Shown: positions 34,337 to 46,264 of the stretch, one piece after another
Numbering within the stretch: position 1 is the first letter of the stretch
Layout of the letters: every line of letters starts with the position of its first letter
NCBI GenBank assembly: GCA_036346405.1
Contig: CM070563.1
Coordinates: 31,072,816 to 31,136,815 of the forward strand
Source: Phyllostachys edulis
Taxonomy: Eukaryota; Streptophyta; Magnoliopsida; Poales; Poaceae
Direction of reading: 5' to 3'
Length of the DNA stretch: 64,000 nucleotides
Position numbers and translations under genes: made by a program
The notes under the pieces: model-generated
What the model saw: only the letters and a program-made list of their open reading frames with translations
Databases searched by the model: none
Told to the model about the DNA's origin: nothing

Positions 34337-35340
34337 CCTAGGTCAAGGTCATTAGAGACCTTGTGTGCACACCACAGTAGACATGGTAAGATGGTTTCGC
34401 TTCTCATCCACCTCTTACCTTAGTGATGACAGATGGACTGGTCAAACCTGCACTTAGACACTGTTGGTCCTTCTAGAGTTCGATCGGCGGGTGGGAAATG
34501 GTATGTGCTTGTGATTGTGGATGATTACTCCGGTATTCATGGGTTTATTTTACGGTTTCTAAGGGCGAGGCATTTGGCTTCTTTAGAGAATTGGTCCTTA
34601 GACTTCTTTGTTGAGCTTCTGGAGCGTTGAGAGCCATTAGGAGTGACAATGGGACAGAATTCAAGAATTCTTCCTTTGCCACTTTTTGTTACGATAGGGG
34701 CTTGAGCACGGTTTTCATCACCTAGAGTTCCCAATGAGAATGGAGTGGTAGAGAGGAAGAACAGGACCCTTGTAGAGATGGCCAGGACCATGCTAGATGA
34801 GCATTCCACACCTAGGAGGTTTTGGGCTGAGGCGATCTCTACTGCTTGTTATATTTCCAATAGGGTTTTTTTGAGATCTGTGATTGGTAAGACTTCTTAT
34901 GAGCTCAGATTTGGTCATAAGCCCAAAGTTTCTCATTTCAAGATTTTTGGTTGCAAATGCTTCATTCTTAAACATGGCAATCTTGATAAATTTGAATCTA
35001 GATGTTCTGATGGCATATTTCTTGGATATCCTGCTCATTCCCGTGGCTATCGTGTATTTAATTTTGACACTAACAAAGTTGTTGAGACTTGCGAAGTCAC
35101 TTTTGATGAGGCTAGTCCTGGTACTAGACCCGATGATGCAGGTACACAGGTTTCTGAGAGCATCTTCGTCGATGATGACTCTGAGGATGAGGACCCAATC
35201 CATCCTCAAGTCCCTTCTGACTTGGTTGGAGAGCCTGCTTCCACTACATCAGCTTCAAATGAGCAGCCTCTTCCTACCTTCACCGACGATCAGAGTGGCT
35301 CTGCTCCTACCTCCACAATTCATGAGGTAGAGGCCACTTC
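34337..35340 (+). pseudogene. pol: SIRE-like Copia integrase
   Basis: The N-terminal integrase half (34340-34740) has frameshifts. Readable fragments include a SDNGTEF-like segment near 34640-34665 in a separate frame. From 34745 one frame is open: VERKNRTLVEMARTMLDEH (core helix with the catalytic glutamate), RFWAEAISTACYISNRV, and the FGCKCFILK...GIFLGY region typical of Copia integrase C-termini. A long acidic, serine/proline-rich linker follows from about 35100. Integrase inserts the cDNA into the host genome. Confidence 0.88.
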
Positions 35341-36115
35341 TGCACCAGGTGCTCCTCTTCGCATTCAGCGACAGCATCCACCTGAGCAGATGATTGGGGA
35401 TCTTCATGAGCGAGTCACTCGCTCCAGGTTCATTTCTCCTGATTCCCATGCACATTCTGCTTTTGTTGCTTCTTTTGAACCCCGAGATGTCACCCATGCT
35501 CTTTCTGATGCCTCTTGGGTCAATGCCATGCATGAAGAACTTGAAAATTTTGAAAGAAACAAAGTCTGGACTTTAGTTGAACCTCCACCTAATCATAATG
35601 TAATTGGAACAAAATGGGTTTTCAAAAATAAGCAAAGTGAAGATGGGTTGGTAGTTCGCAATAAGGCTAGACTTGTAGCACAAGGGTATTCCCAGGTAGA
35701 GGGCTTAGACTTTGAGGAGACCTTTGCTCCTGTAGCTAGATTAGAAGTCATTCGCATTTTGCTAGCATTTGCGGCATCCAAGGGCTTCAAGCTATTTCAA
35801 ATGGATGTCAAAAGTGCTTTCCTGAATGGTTTCATAGAAGAAGAGGTCTTTGTCAAGCAACCACCTGGTTTTGAAAATCCTAAGTTCCCAAACCATGTTT
35901 TTAAACTCTCCAAAGCCTTGTATGGATTGAAACAAGCCCCTAGAGCTTGGTATGATAGGCTTAAGAGTTTTCTGCTTAAGAATGATTTCAAAATGAGATT
36001 GGTTGATAAAACCTTGTTCACTCTCAGGCATGGCAGTGACTTTTTGTTGGTTCAAATTTATGTGGATGACATTATATTCGGTGGTTCTTCTCATGCTTTG
36101 GTGTCTAGATTTTGA
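35341..36115 (+). pseudogene. pol: SIRE-like Copia reverse transcriptase
   Basis: In the same open frame as the integrase end: WVNAMHEELENFERNKVWTL, GTKWVFKNK, ARLVAQGYSQVEGLDFEETF, QMDVKSAFLNGFIEEEVFV and YGLKQAPRAWYDRL. The catalytic YVDD is at 36059-36070 in QIYVDDIIFG. The frame ends at a TGA (36113-36115) about 15 residues later, where frameshifts begin. The domain is otherwise full length. Confidence 0.92.
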
Positions 36116-37003
36116 TTCTATGAGCGGGGAGTTCGAGATGAGCATGATGGGCTAATTGACCTTCTTCCTTGGTCTTCAAGTCAAATAACCGAAAGAAGGC
36201 ACCTTCATTCATCAAAGTAAGTATACAAAGGACCTTCTTCGGCGCTTTGACATGGGAAGCGATGACCAATGTCTACTCCCATTGCCACGACCACCGTCTT
36301 TGGACCCAGATGAGGATGGAGAGCCCGTGGACGGAAGAATACCGCGACATGATCGGCTCCCTCCTCTACCTCACACAGCGTCGGGCCGACATACAGTTTC
36401 TTTGTGTGTCATGCGCTTCGATTTCGAGCTTCCTCGAGCTTCTCATCGTCAAGCAGTGCGTCGCATATTCAGGTATCTTCAGGACACTCTTGACTTTGGA
36501 CTTTGGTATTCTTCTTCTTCTGCTCTCTCTATTCGGGCTTTTTCTGATGCTGATTTTGCTGGGTGTAGAGTGGATAGGAAGAGTACTTCTGGCACTTGTC
36601 ATTTCTTAGGCACATCTCTTATCTCTTGGTCATCTAGGAAACAGTCATCATTGCCTGATCCTTCTTAGAGGCCGAGTATGTAGCTGCGGCCAGTAGTTGC
36701 TCTCAGGTTCTCTGGGTCTTGTCTACTCTAAGGGACTATGGGTTGTCTTTGGGTAGTGTTCCTCTTTTCTGTGACAACACATCTGCCATTAACATTGCCA
36801 AAAACCCAGTGCAACATTCTAGGACTAAGCACATTGACGTTAGATATCATTTCCTTAGAGACCATGTTGAGAAGGGTGACGTTGTGCTTCACTTTGTTGA
36901 GTCTGAGCAGCAGGTTGCGGATATCTTCACTAAGGCTCTTGATTCTTCTCGTTTTGCTTCTTTTGGGAGAGTTGGGGTTGTTAGTCCTTTTGGCCTGTTT
37001 TGA
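36116..37003 (+). pseudogene. pol: SIRE-like Copia RT end and RNase H
   Basis: The rest of RT (36116-36330) is frameshifted. RNase H is visible as FRYLQDTLDFGLWYSSSS, FSDADFAGCRVDRKSTSG (catalytic aspartate) and LISWSSRKQ up to about 36650. After a further shift it continues as LFCDNTSAINIAKNPVQHSRTKHIDVRYHFLRD...VADIFTKAL (36719-36940). This last block is diagnostic of Copia RNase H. The frame stops at 37001-37003. Confidence 0.92.
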
Positions 37004-38066
37004 GGGGAGTTTGCTCTTTTGCATTCATTTGTATCATAATGCATTTTCATTTCAGCAACTTGCATTGTAATATAAACTTGTGGAGCTTTGATTATTATCC
37101 TTGTATGACTTGATTTTATGCTTTATATCCTGCCATGTCTTGTGCTAGTTTGCTAGACTTCTGTTATGGCTTTTTATGTATAGCTTAGCTTTTGCCATGC
37201 TAGCTTTATTATCTGTGAGCAAACTGAATCATAATATGACTTGTTGGATCTTGTGACTAGTTTTGCTATAGTGATCCTCTCATGATTCATGTCATGTCAT
37301 ATAGGCTTAATTGAGTCTTGAACCTATTCTGAGTTTTAAATTGAGCTTTGATAATTCTTAAGTCAAGCAAATGAAAAATGAGCTTTTCTGTGCGAAAAAA
37401 CTGATCTCACCAATTCTTTCTCATGAGACGGCTTGCCATTGCACTAGGCATGAACTCAGGGGAGTTTTGGATGACCCAGACTATTCTCTTAAGCTTTTGT
37501 TGCTTGGGATGATCGTAGTGAGGCTTGAGATCTAGCACAATGCTAAGAAAACAAATTGGCAATTGGTTGAAGCTTAGGAGGCAGTTGTGGATGGCTCCTA
37601 GTCCATGACTTGCTTTACTAAGATAAAACCAATCATTTTCAGCAAAGTGCTCAAAGTGCTAAATTCTAAGTGCTTGAACAAATTGATTCAAAATTGATCT
37701 CAAATGCTCAACATTGACTCATTTTCTAGCTTCTGGCTCAATTTTGCTTATAGACATGGCCTGACTCATTTTTGGATACCTTTAGTTAAAACTGTGATCT
37801 TGAGCACCTTGTCATGTTGTCGATTCTTTTAATCTTAGATTATTGCTATTTTGGTCTTAGCTTTGCTGTACATGTTTTGCCATGATTGAACATTGCTTCT
37901 TCACATAATATGGCTTGGTGTAATACTTGTATAGTCTTTATGGATAATCTTCATGGCTCTTTTTGCTCAAGTTTAAAAAAAAATGAAAAATGAAAAATTA
38001 CAAAATTGCAGCCATTCCATTACATTCATGCTCAATCTTCTCCATGCACCTTGATGAATTCATTGT

Positions 38067-38082
38067 CAAAGGGGGAGAAAAA
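38067..38082 (+). promoter_or_regulatory. Upstream polypurine-tract-like run
   Basis: CAAAGGGGGAGAAAAA lies about 285 bp before the LTR. It resembles a polypurine tract more closely than the one at the LTR border. Confidence 0.5.
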
Positions 38083-38353
38083 TTTACAAAAATGCTGTTT
38101 TGGTTTAGGTCACGTTGAAAAATTGCTCCTTCCTTTGGACCTAAAGTGAGTTTTTTGGCTCATTTCTGGAATTTGAAGCTTCATTTGCTTTCTTTGCCTT
38201 ATCTCACCTACTGAAACTATTCTGAAGCCAATTTGGTTACCTTCCTTGCTTTTACTTGCTAAAAAACCAAATTGTGCCTTTGTGCGAAAACTTGTTTTCT
38301 TTTACTTTCAAACCTCAAAACATTCATTTTTGGATTATTGCCAATGTGTTCAT

Positions 38354-38365
38354 CAAGGAGGAGAT
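38354..38365 (+). promoter_or_regulatory. Polypurine tract of the SIRE-like Copia
   Basis: AAGGAGGAGAT lies immediately before the LTR start TGTGAACACC at 38366. Confidence 0.8.
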
Positions 38366-38469
38366 TGTGAACACCATGAGGATATGCTCATGATCCTAGG
38401 TGATGATACAATTGGCAATTTGGTTGAAGGTTTGTTGGAATTCATGTTTGTCGAAAGTTTCAAAGAACT

Positions 38470-38770
38470 GTCGGGATAATCGGTAGTACCGTGTTAATCA
38501 TGTAATACCGCTTATTGAAACGACCGTTTGTTGTTAAGCGGTATGGAAAAACAGAATGAATGCAAAATGGTCTTGGATTTCCTTGTGGAGCGGTATGACC
38601 GCATCTTGCTGTCGGTAATACCGCGCCGATATGACCATTGTTTTGCGGTATGCAAATTCGGAGAGTGGTTTTGGAGAGTTTTGGATTTCTCCAAGTTGCA
38701 GATGCGACCGCTATTGATTGAAAGTATGACCCATGATCTTGATATCTGGAATGGATACTTAGCGGTAATC
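38470..38770 (+). repeat. GCGGTAT/ATACCGC repeats in the Copia LTR start
   Basis: Complementary short words recur: CGGTAGTACCG, ATACCGC, GCGGTATGG, GCGGTATGACCGC, GGTAATACCGC and GCGGTA. They make several possible small stem-loops in the U3 part, and related words recur near 40040-40150. Confidence 0.7.
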
Positions 38771-39442
38771 TTGTTTTTGGAATGATTTGAGTGAATGTTA
38801 TTTCAATTTGAGAATTGTTTTGGGTTATGTCATTTCCATGTTTGTTAATGCATATATGTTGCATATTGCATGTTTTGAGCTAATGTGGGTCAAGTTGTGA
38901 AGAACTTGTTCTCGAGAGCGATTTCTTGGTCTATTCTTTGTCGGGTGGCTTGCGTGTCAACGACGGTCAGCGGCGAGGAGGATCGGGACTAAGCTTGGAG
39001 AGATGAGGTCGGAAGCGATCATGGATGCGGGTGGTCGAGTGACTCAAGCATGGCATGAGAATGGACGAGTGGATCGAACCGGCGATTCGATCTGTTGGTT
39101 GGATCAAGCGGCGCGGGGTCGGTGCAAGTGCCTTGGAGGTTCGATGGGATTGGACGGGAGACTTGCCGACATGATGAGAGCCGTTGATCAACCTACGTGG
39201 CGGAGCGGCGATTGCCGATTGGATTGGACTCGGTCTATGGAGAAGGATCGAGAAGGGTATTTTGGTAATTTCACCAAATCGCCTTTATAACTTGTTGGCT
39301 AAACCGGCTGGGTCGGCGCTGGAGAAGCGGTTTAGGTCAATCGAAGATGAAGACGGCGCTTTGAGATGCGTCGTGTGTTAACCCATTATGTGTTAGGGTT
39401 TAATGGGTGCCCTAATGGAATATTCTAGATTCCTAGCCTCCA

Positions 39443-39451
39443 CTATATAAG
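39443..39451 (+). promoter_or_regulatory. TATA box of the Copia LTR promoter
   Basis: CTATATAAG in ...CACTATATAAGCC. Transcription would be expected to start about 30 bp downstream, near 39475. The position within the LTR fits a U3/R border. Confidence 0.75.
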
Positions 39452-40037
39452 CCTTGTGTCTTTGTTCACGGCAGACCGGGAGTCCATTGAGAAAAACCCT
39501 ATTTGGTCTTAGGGTTTAGAAAAGGAAGATGAGAGCTAGGGTTTAGGGATTGATGCCTTGTATGCTCATGTAATGAGTTGTGCCCTCAAAGATGGAGTGG
39601 TCAGAACCATGAATCTTCAATCATCAATCAATCCTTGCAAGTTCTTTGAGATGAGCTCTCTTCGTTCTTTTTCTTGTTCTTGCACCATACTTTGATGTTT
39701 TGGAGATTTTGTTGATCCTTTGGTTTTGGTTGTTCTTGTGCACTCTTACTCCTTCTTGTGACATGTGGGAGCGTATCTAAGGTCACCTAGATCTACAATC
39801 TCCCACGAGCAAGAGTTGGATCAAGTTTTTCGTTTTGCTCGGTTCTATGCCCTTCTTAGGTAAAACTAAAAAAGATCTAAACTTTGACGTAGATCTGGAC
39901 GATCGCCACTTGGAATAGGTTCCTAATACCCTTAGGAAGGTGTGTTACAAATTTGGTGGAGTTTGACCTTACGTTTTAAAAGTTACGTCGATTTTCGATT
40001 TCGTTTTCAGGCTGTTCTGTTCATCGTCAGGATAAAA

Positions 40038-40152
40038 GGTAGTACCGCACTTTTGCCTGAGGTAGTACCCTTGATCTTGATAGTACCGCACATTTGCTCT
40101 GTGGTAGTACCGCGTTGAGGTAGTACCGCGCTTATGATGGTAGTACCTTTGT
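40038..40152 (+). repeat. GGTAGTACCGC tandem cluster in the Copia LTR
   Basis: About six copies of the palindromic word GGTAGTACC or TAGTACC, most followed by GC, spaced 15-30 bp. Confidence 0.85.
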
Positions 40153-40367
40153 CCACGATTTTTGAAATTTCTTGAGGAGTTCTTTGTTGTGCTTTGAGGG
40201 TTTAGGAGTGGATTCTTTACAGGTCTTCCACTGTGCTTAAGCTTTCATCTTCATAGCTCTCATAGCTATTGGAGTGATTTGCGATTTGCGAGTTGAATCC
40301 ATTATCTTTGCAAAAAGATTTGGTGCTCCTATTCACCCCCCCTCTAGTCGCCTATTCCGGTCCTACA

Positions 40368-41294
40368 CGATGCGAAGGTGGCACAAAACCTGAAGCAACA
40401 ACCCCAGGACAAAGCCAATACTCATATAAAAAACATGTAACAATAGTATAGAGCAAATTAACAACGCTACTACGTGCAAACCCGACATAACTAACCACTC
40501 TTCACTGAACAAACCAACCACTATCCCGGTAATCAAACAGCCATAAATCCTAATTCTGGAATCCAAACATATAAAACCTCATGAGTTCTAGAATCTACAC
40601 ATAATTTCGTACACCTTTCTAGTTATGTAAATTTCTTAATTAAGTTGTCTAAGCCATCATTTTTAACCTCGAAGGTCAATCTGTTACATTACTGAATAGC
40701 AGTAGACTTATCAATATCATATCTATTTTTCTACAACACAAAAAGTATCAAACCTTACCACTTATGGAACCTATGGGAAATTACCTAACGTTTCCTAGTT
40801 ATACCCCTAATTTAATTTGACCATGTATTGTATGTAATAAGGAAAACAACATGGCCGCTGTCAACGACGATGAAATTCTAGACAACAGCACTCTAGAAGC
40901 CATAACTTTTACATCCCTCATCCAAAACCAGTGTTCTTGGACTATACGGAAATCTTAAACAATAACCTACAATAATCATGACATAACAAAGCTATGAAAT
41001 ATGATGTAGATACCCCAAAACTCCCTCAAAAGTCTCAACAACACATTGAACCGAAACATGGGATAGCCAAACCACCAAACCTGCTATCGATCTACCGAAC
41101 AACTTTGATTAACCACTAATATACTATTGCAACAAAGGTTCTTAGGTCGTTAACCTTTAAAAAAGGATGACGGAGATAACCGAAATGTGAAGCACTAATT
41201 ATTTTTCCCTCCTCCCCTTCTTCCTTCTCCCTCCTTGCCTCGTCCTTTATAGCCGGTAGCAATAGTAGGGCACAACAACCTAGCGGTAGCACAC
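40368..41294. other. Unclassified AT-rich stretch between the Copia and the L LTR
   Basis: There is no coding frame with recognisable similarity. On the minus strand a TATA-like GGCTATAAAG lies around 41246-41255 beside a purine-rich run. This may be part of an older LTR into which L and the Copia inserted, but I cannot pair it with another copy here. Confidence 0.4.
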
Positions 41295-43649
41295 TGTAAC
41301 ATCCCAAATTGGGAGTTCTTTTGAAGCATTTAAAAATAAAAATAACCATTCGAATTTTCTTTCTTAAGTTCAAGCTTAAATTGATTTTTCAGAAATCAAA
41401 ATCATTTAATGTAAATAATATAAACTTTAATAAAATTCAAAACCATTTTATTTGAGTTCCTTGAGTTCTAGAGTATTTTCAAGAATTTTCTAGAAATTTT
41501 TGGGGTTAATTTTCTATTTCTTTGAGCTCGATTTTATTTAATCCTTTTTTTTTTGAAATTTGGAAAACCATTTCTTTTTCCGGATTTTCCTTTGGGCTCA
41601 ATCATTTCTTGCCATCCCAACCCATTTGCATGCCATCCCAACCCATCTTAGCCTCCCAAGCCCAGCCACCGCGCGCCTGCCATGCATCACACTCGCGTTC
41701 CGCGGCCACTGCCGTGTATGACCCACTTGTGAGTCGAGTCCATCTTGGTGCTGGCTTCGTTTGTATCTCTGATAGGACTCTTCCATCATGTCCATTTCAA
41801 TCACCTTGTCGCCACCTTAAAAACCTCACCGCCCCCTCGATTTTTCACATCCTCGCATCGTGCCGCACCTCGAAGCCCTAGCATTGCCCTCGAAGCCGTC
41901 GCTAATTCGCCGATTTGGAGCACTAGTCGTTATCAATTTCCGCTGCCACCAGTGGACATCGTGCTTCATCTTCGCCATCGTCGGGATTGCGTCGCCCTGA
42001 TCTACGCCGCCTGCAACACCCCGATTTTCAGAATTGGGATGTTAATAGTTAATTTGGCGATCTAATAAATATTTGACTATGTTTAAAATTTTTCCTGTGT
42101 TTCAGTAAAAAGAATACTTTTAAAATCAAATCGAATTAATTAAAAGGTTGCATTTAAAGTTAAATCAAGTTGTTTAAAAAGTTGCATAAAAATAAAAATA
42201 ATAATAAACAATATTAAATCAAATTATTTGAAAGATTGCATTTAAATTAAATTATTTTGGTTTTATGTTTTTGCATGCATTAAAAAAAATCAAGTCGCGA
42301 TGCTTGAATTAGTATCACCACTCTTTTCTAGTCCGATCGACCACAAACAAAACGCCTGCGTGTCCCTTCTTTTCCCTACCATTTATTTTTCACTCCCTAC
42401 TGCCACCTTTCTTTTTTTTATTCACCTCCACTACATAGCCAACTCACTGCCATTTCATTTTTCAATGGAGCACTACACAACCAACGCCATCCAAGATGCA
42501 AAGCCTCCCGCTGCCACTTCCTTTTTTACTCCCCAACTCACCAACCGATCTACATGCCACTACCTATTTTAGAATTCCAGCCGAACCAACCCCTCCCCAT
42601 TGCCCTTTTGCTTCTACCATCCTCACTACCATCATCTTCCCCAAAAGAACCCCTCCCACCTCCCATTTCTTTCTCAAACAAGAACACAAGCCCACACTTC
42701 TCTCCTCTCAATCACAACCTAGAATCACAAATACCCTAATGCATGTCACACCTTTGCAATCCTCATCACATAAGCTTCTCATTCATCCAAGAATTTTTTA
42801 GCAAGAACATCCATTTCTTCTCTTCATGAGCTCATGTTCTTGCCACCTTCTCTCTTCCCAATCTCACTAAAAAATCAAGAATCACCCAATGCATGTCATA
42901 CCGCTGTGATCATCGTCGTGCAAGCATTCCATTTTTGTAAGCGGTTCTCACATGCAAGATCATTTGAGCATTTTGAAGAAGAAAGGAGAGGAAGTGGAAA
43001 AAGCTGTTTTCACAAGCCATTGTTGTTGCAACCAAGAGGGAGAGTAGAAGGAAAGAAGCTGGCAGTAGCGGCGCCGCCTAGCGAGCGACGCAGTGCAACA
43101 GCCAAGGCTGGGGTCTTGCCGGAGTTGTGCACGCAGTGACGATGGCACCTGCAGCGACGGCCGGTCGGTAGAGCAGCGGCGCAACGACGATGGCTTGGCA
43201 CTGTCTAGCGGCTTGTGGTGCTAGCAGCACACGGTAGTAGCCTGGCGCTAGCAGCTCGGCGATGCGAGGCCGAGGCATTGCATGCATGCAGCGGCGGTGT
43301 CGGCAACGGCTCGTCAGTGGCCGGCCGACGGGAGGAAGAGAGGAGGAGCGGACAACGGTGGTTCGCTACAGCACGGCGGCACCGAGATGGCGAAGCCGAC
43401 AATGCCGAGTAGCGGTGCATGCAGCCGGAGCCATACGTGCACACGGCCGAGCTCGATGGCGTAGAGGCGAGTCCGGCACGGTGCACGACCAGCATTGGCG
43501 CGTTGCATGTGATGGCACAGAGAAGGAGGTGGCTCCATGCGGTGCCAAGGCGTGGTGGAGTCGCGGCGGTGGCTTGGCTCATTGCTGCATGGCGATGTCA
43601 AGGTCGGCACAATGCATGCATGCTGCAGCGAGGTACCAAGTGCGACGGC

Positions 43650-43722
43650 ACTGAGGAGGAGTCAACATGGAGTGTCGTGCTAGACTACCAGCAAGGCAAG
43701 AATCATCTTGCATCATATTGAT
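43650..43722 (+). other. Conserved LTR module 1, copy S
   Basis: The open frame ends ...LDYQQGKNHLASY-stop. CAGCAAGGCAAG is followed by CATCATATTGATC, a diverged form of the shared motif. The acceptor-like site is not obvious in this copy. Confidence 0.4.
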
Positions 43723-44564
43723 CTCAGATTTTGTTACTCTAAGTTACTCTAAGTTGCAACTATACTTGCATGCATGCTATTTTGAAGTATAGATATTTTT
43801 GTGAGTTTAGTTAGCTATGTCCTACTCTTGCAAGTTATCCTTGATATTTCACTTCTTATATTGTTATGCTTAAGGTAGATGTCTTGTGATGGTTTATCTC
43901 CTCTATTTGAATGCTTAGCCATGCAAGTCTAGTAGATGCGTTAGTTCGGTTGGTAGGGTTAGCCCGTCAATTGTGGGAAACACCAATCCATTTACTTTTA
44001 TGCTTTTGTCTAGATCATCGAATCTGGTTGTTGAGTTAAAATTTGTTTATTTAAAACTATTTTTTTTTTGTCTGGACAAGTGGCTAGTAGTGTGGGTGCC
44101 TTCGTGGACGAGACTTAGGTATCATGGTAGTCTTGTCCGAACCATTAAGGACCGAACTTTGGGCTGTCAATCTAAGTAACACTCGTACTTCCACACGCAG
44201 TGTATGGGCACCACTTGGTCAAGTAAGGGAGGGTCTTGTTGGGTTGGACGATGGGTGGTGTGAGGGCATTATGTGTGTGATCATATGTTCGTAGGAATCC
44301 AGTGTAATATTATAATGTGTGGGTGAGAACTATTCTTATGTTTGGGGTTACCCACATACTAACCTACATTACGCTAGCATCTCCAATACAGCTTGGGAGC
44401 CCTCTTAGCATTTGCTATATGCAATTTGTACTATGTGGGACTCACTCTCATGGGTGGTTCAACTCAATAGGGTCGTCTTGCTAAAAAATACTGGGTCTTG
44501 ATCTCCCCGGCTAGCATACCTTAGGAAGTGTGTCCTTTTCCGGAGGCTTACGGGCTGGTTGATT

Positions 44565-44633
44565 GTGTGGGTAAAGTTGTACCTCCCCTGTAGGGATTAA
44601 TCTATTCGAATAGCCGTGTCCACGGTTACGGAC
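44565..44633 (+). repeat. Conserved LTR module 2, copy S
   Basis: CCCTGTAGGG, CTATTCGAATAG and CCGTGTCCACGG. Confidence 0.87.
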
Positions 44634-44693
44634 GACCGTTTGGTATTGGGTGACATCATCGTTAGACTCTAAATTAAAATTGACATGGGTTAC

Positions 44694-46257
44694 TGTTCGG
44701 ATACGGGTAGGCTATGCTAGCAACAATTCAAAAATTCTACCACGTAAACCAGGATGCCAAGCAAGTAAATGATCATAGATCGTTACCACCAGACGCGCAG
44801 TGTAGTGGAAGAAGAGTTGGAGTAGCCTAGTCCAACGAAATGCGCGTCGGTGAAGTGGTCGTAGACGATCTTCCACCGTAGTTGATCGTCTCCTCCAGAA
44901 ACCAATCTACTTCCTCGCCAAGGTCGCAGATCATCCTTAAAAGCAACAGCTACCGCAGTAACGCTACGCCTCTATGGTATCCACACATCCAGTGTAGGAA
45001 CGCCATATGCCGGTGTGCTAGCACCAAGTCGCACGGAAGGCTCTCTCAAGAAGATGGCGGCTAGGGTTTAGAGGAACAACTCAACTCACGACTTTCGTGT
45101 GTCTTGTCTATTTTTTTCGCGCTCCTTCCCTTGGCCTCAAGCATCTCCTTATATAGTGCCTGTGACGGATCCTATCCAAACACGTTTGATGAATCGTATC
45201 CATACTGGTTTGTTCCAACCCGTCAAGTGTGTGACCCTATAGGTTCATGTGTAGTTCAGTTGTGACTCGGAAACCTTTTTTGACCACGAGTCGTAGCGGT
45301 ACCTAGTAGGACATAACGATTCCCAAATACACACGAATTGTATTGGACGAACCTTTATGCAATATGATCTACGACCAGGTCCTTATCATTTACGACTAGC
45401 TCGAATTCAGTCACTACCAGTCCATGTGTAGTTACGACCAGTCTGTAGCTCCTTACGACCAGTTTGCAACTCCTTATGACCAGTTTGTAACAACTTACGG
45501 CCAGTTTGTATCTCCATACAACCAGCCTGTGACTATGTTCGACCAGTCTACGACTAGCTCGTAACTATGTTCGACTAGTCTACAACCAGCTCGTATCTCC
45601 ATACGATCAGCTCATAACTGCGTACGACCAGTTTTGACATGGTTGAACTAAATGACCTGCTCATGTATTCTCCCTTTGCCTCACGATATCTGGTTGAACT
45701 CCTGGTGAGATGCTGTGTCATCCATGGACTGTTCAATACTTTCTCGATCGAGTGTCGGATAACTTCACGTAGTCGAACTCTTCAACCACTAGTGGCATGG
45801 CCATGCACTTTCTTTATCCGACCACATCAAGGGGCCCAAAGATATCTCTCCTGTTATGTTAAGAGGGGAAAATCCCATATCTGACCAGTCACATCCCTCC
45901 GCATGTTTCATAGCATACCTGAAAGCTACCTTTATAACTACCCAGTTACGGAGTAGCGTTTGGCAACCCCTAAGAGTGCTATTACACATGTAGGGAACCA
46001 TGCTGATCTCAGGTCTAAGGATCATACATCATCATTGCTTGAGACCAACTGACGACACATAGAATCATAACAATCTCAACAGTGTCTCAAGGTGGGTCAA
46101 TCCAACACCATGTTCTCTAACATGTGTTCACATTATTGATTCGATATCCCTATATCCATGACCGGTGAAACATGGTTATCAATCAATACATGTGCTGGTC
46201 GTAGAGTCATTAGTGTTCCGACCAGTAACATTCGACCGGGGATACATTCAGAATGAC
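44694..46257 (-). repeat. 3' LTR of the Angela-like element, truncated
   Basis: It aligns with the right LTR from its outer end to about 46257 and then diverges. A TATA box lies on minus at 45147-45158 (CACTATATAAGG). A cluster of ~25-bp degenerate repeats with TACGACCAG spans 45370-45640. Confidence 0.9.
45370..45640. repeat. TACGACCAG degenerate tandem repeats (left LTR)
   Basis: About ten units of 22-30 bp share TACGACCAGT or CGACTAGCTCGTA. The same cluster lies in the right LTR at about 52990-53230. Confidence 0.85.
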
Positions 46258-46264
46258 ATCATTA

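Larger units (their letters stand above)
37004..38365 (+). other. Non-coding spacer between RNase H and the 3' LTR of the Copia
   Basis: About 1.36 kb of AT-rich sequence has no frame resembling an envelope-like or other accessory protein; the longest open stretch spills into the LTR. It contains an internal polypurine run at 38067-38082 and a poly-A/GAAAAATGAAAAAT stretch near 37975-37997. Confidence 0.8.
1..40367 (+). mobile_element. SIRE/Maximus-like Ty1/Copia retrotransposon, interrupted by nested Gypsy elements
   Basis: The first 159 bases match the last 159 bases of a 2,002-bp LTR at 38366-40367, so these are the two LTRs of one element whose 5' LTR starts outside the window. The order gag, protease, integrase, RT, RNase H is that of Copia. 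The SIRE/Maximus assignment is inferred from the long gag with two zinc knuckles, the 2-kb LTR and the long spacer after RNase H. The body is split at about 1895 and resumes at 33365; a partial extra copy of its middle lies at 13212-14187. The bases after the 3' LTR, CGATG (40368-40372), should be the target duplication; the matching copy is off-window. Confidence 0.9.
38366..40367 (+). repeat. 3' LTR of the SIRE-like Copia
   Basis: TGTGAACACC...GGTCCTACA, 2,002 bp. The last 159 bp match the 5' LTR end at 1-159. The LTR has a TATA box at 39443-39451 and repeats of GGTAGTACCGC and GCGGTAT near both ends. Confidence 0.92.

Noticed and set aside
37004..38365. Envelope-like gene after RNase H, as in some SIRE elements
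   Set aside because: No long frame or membrane/signal segment is visible; the longest frame runs into the LTR.
43205..43721. Overlapping open frames of 100-130 codons on both strands
   Set aside because: They lie within the GC-rich part of the S LTR. Only the terminal QQGK part of one plus frame is kept, as a module 1 match.
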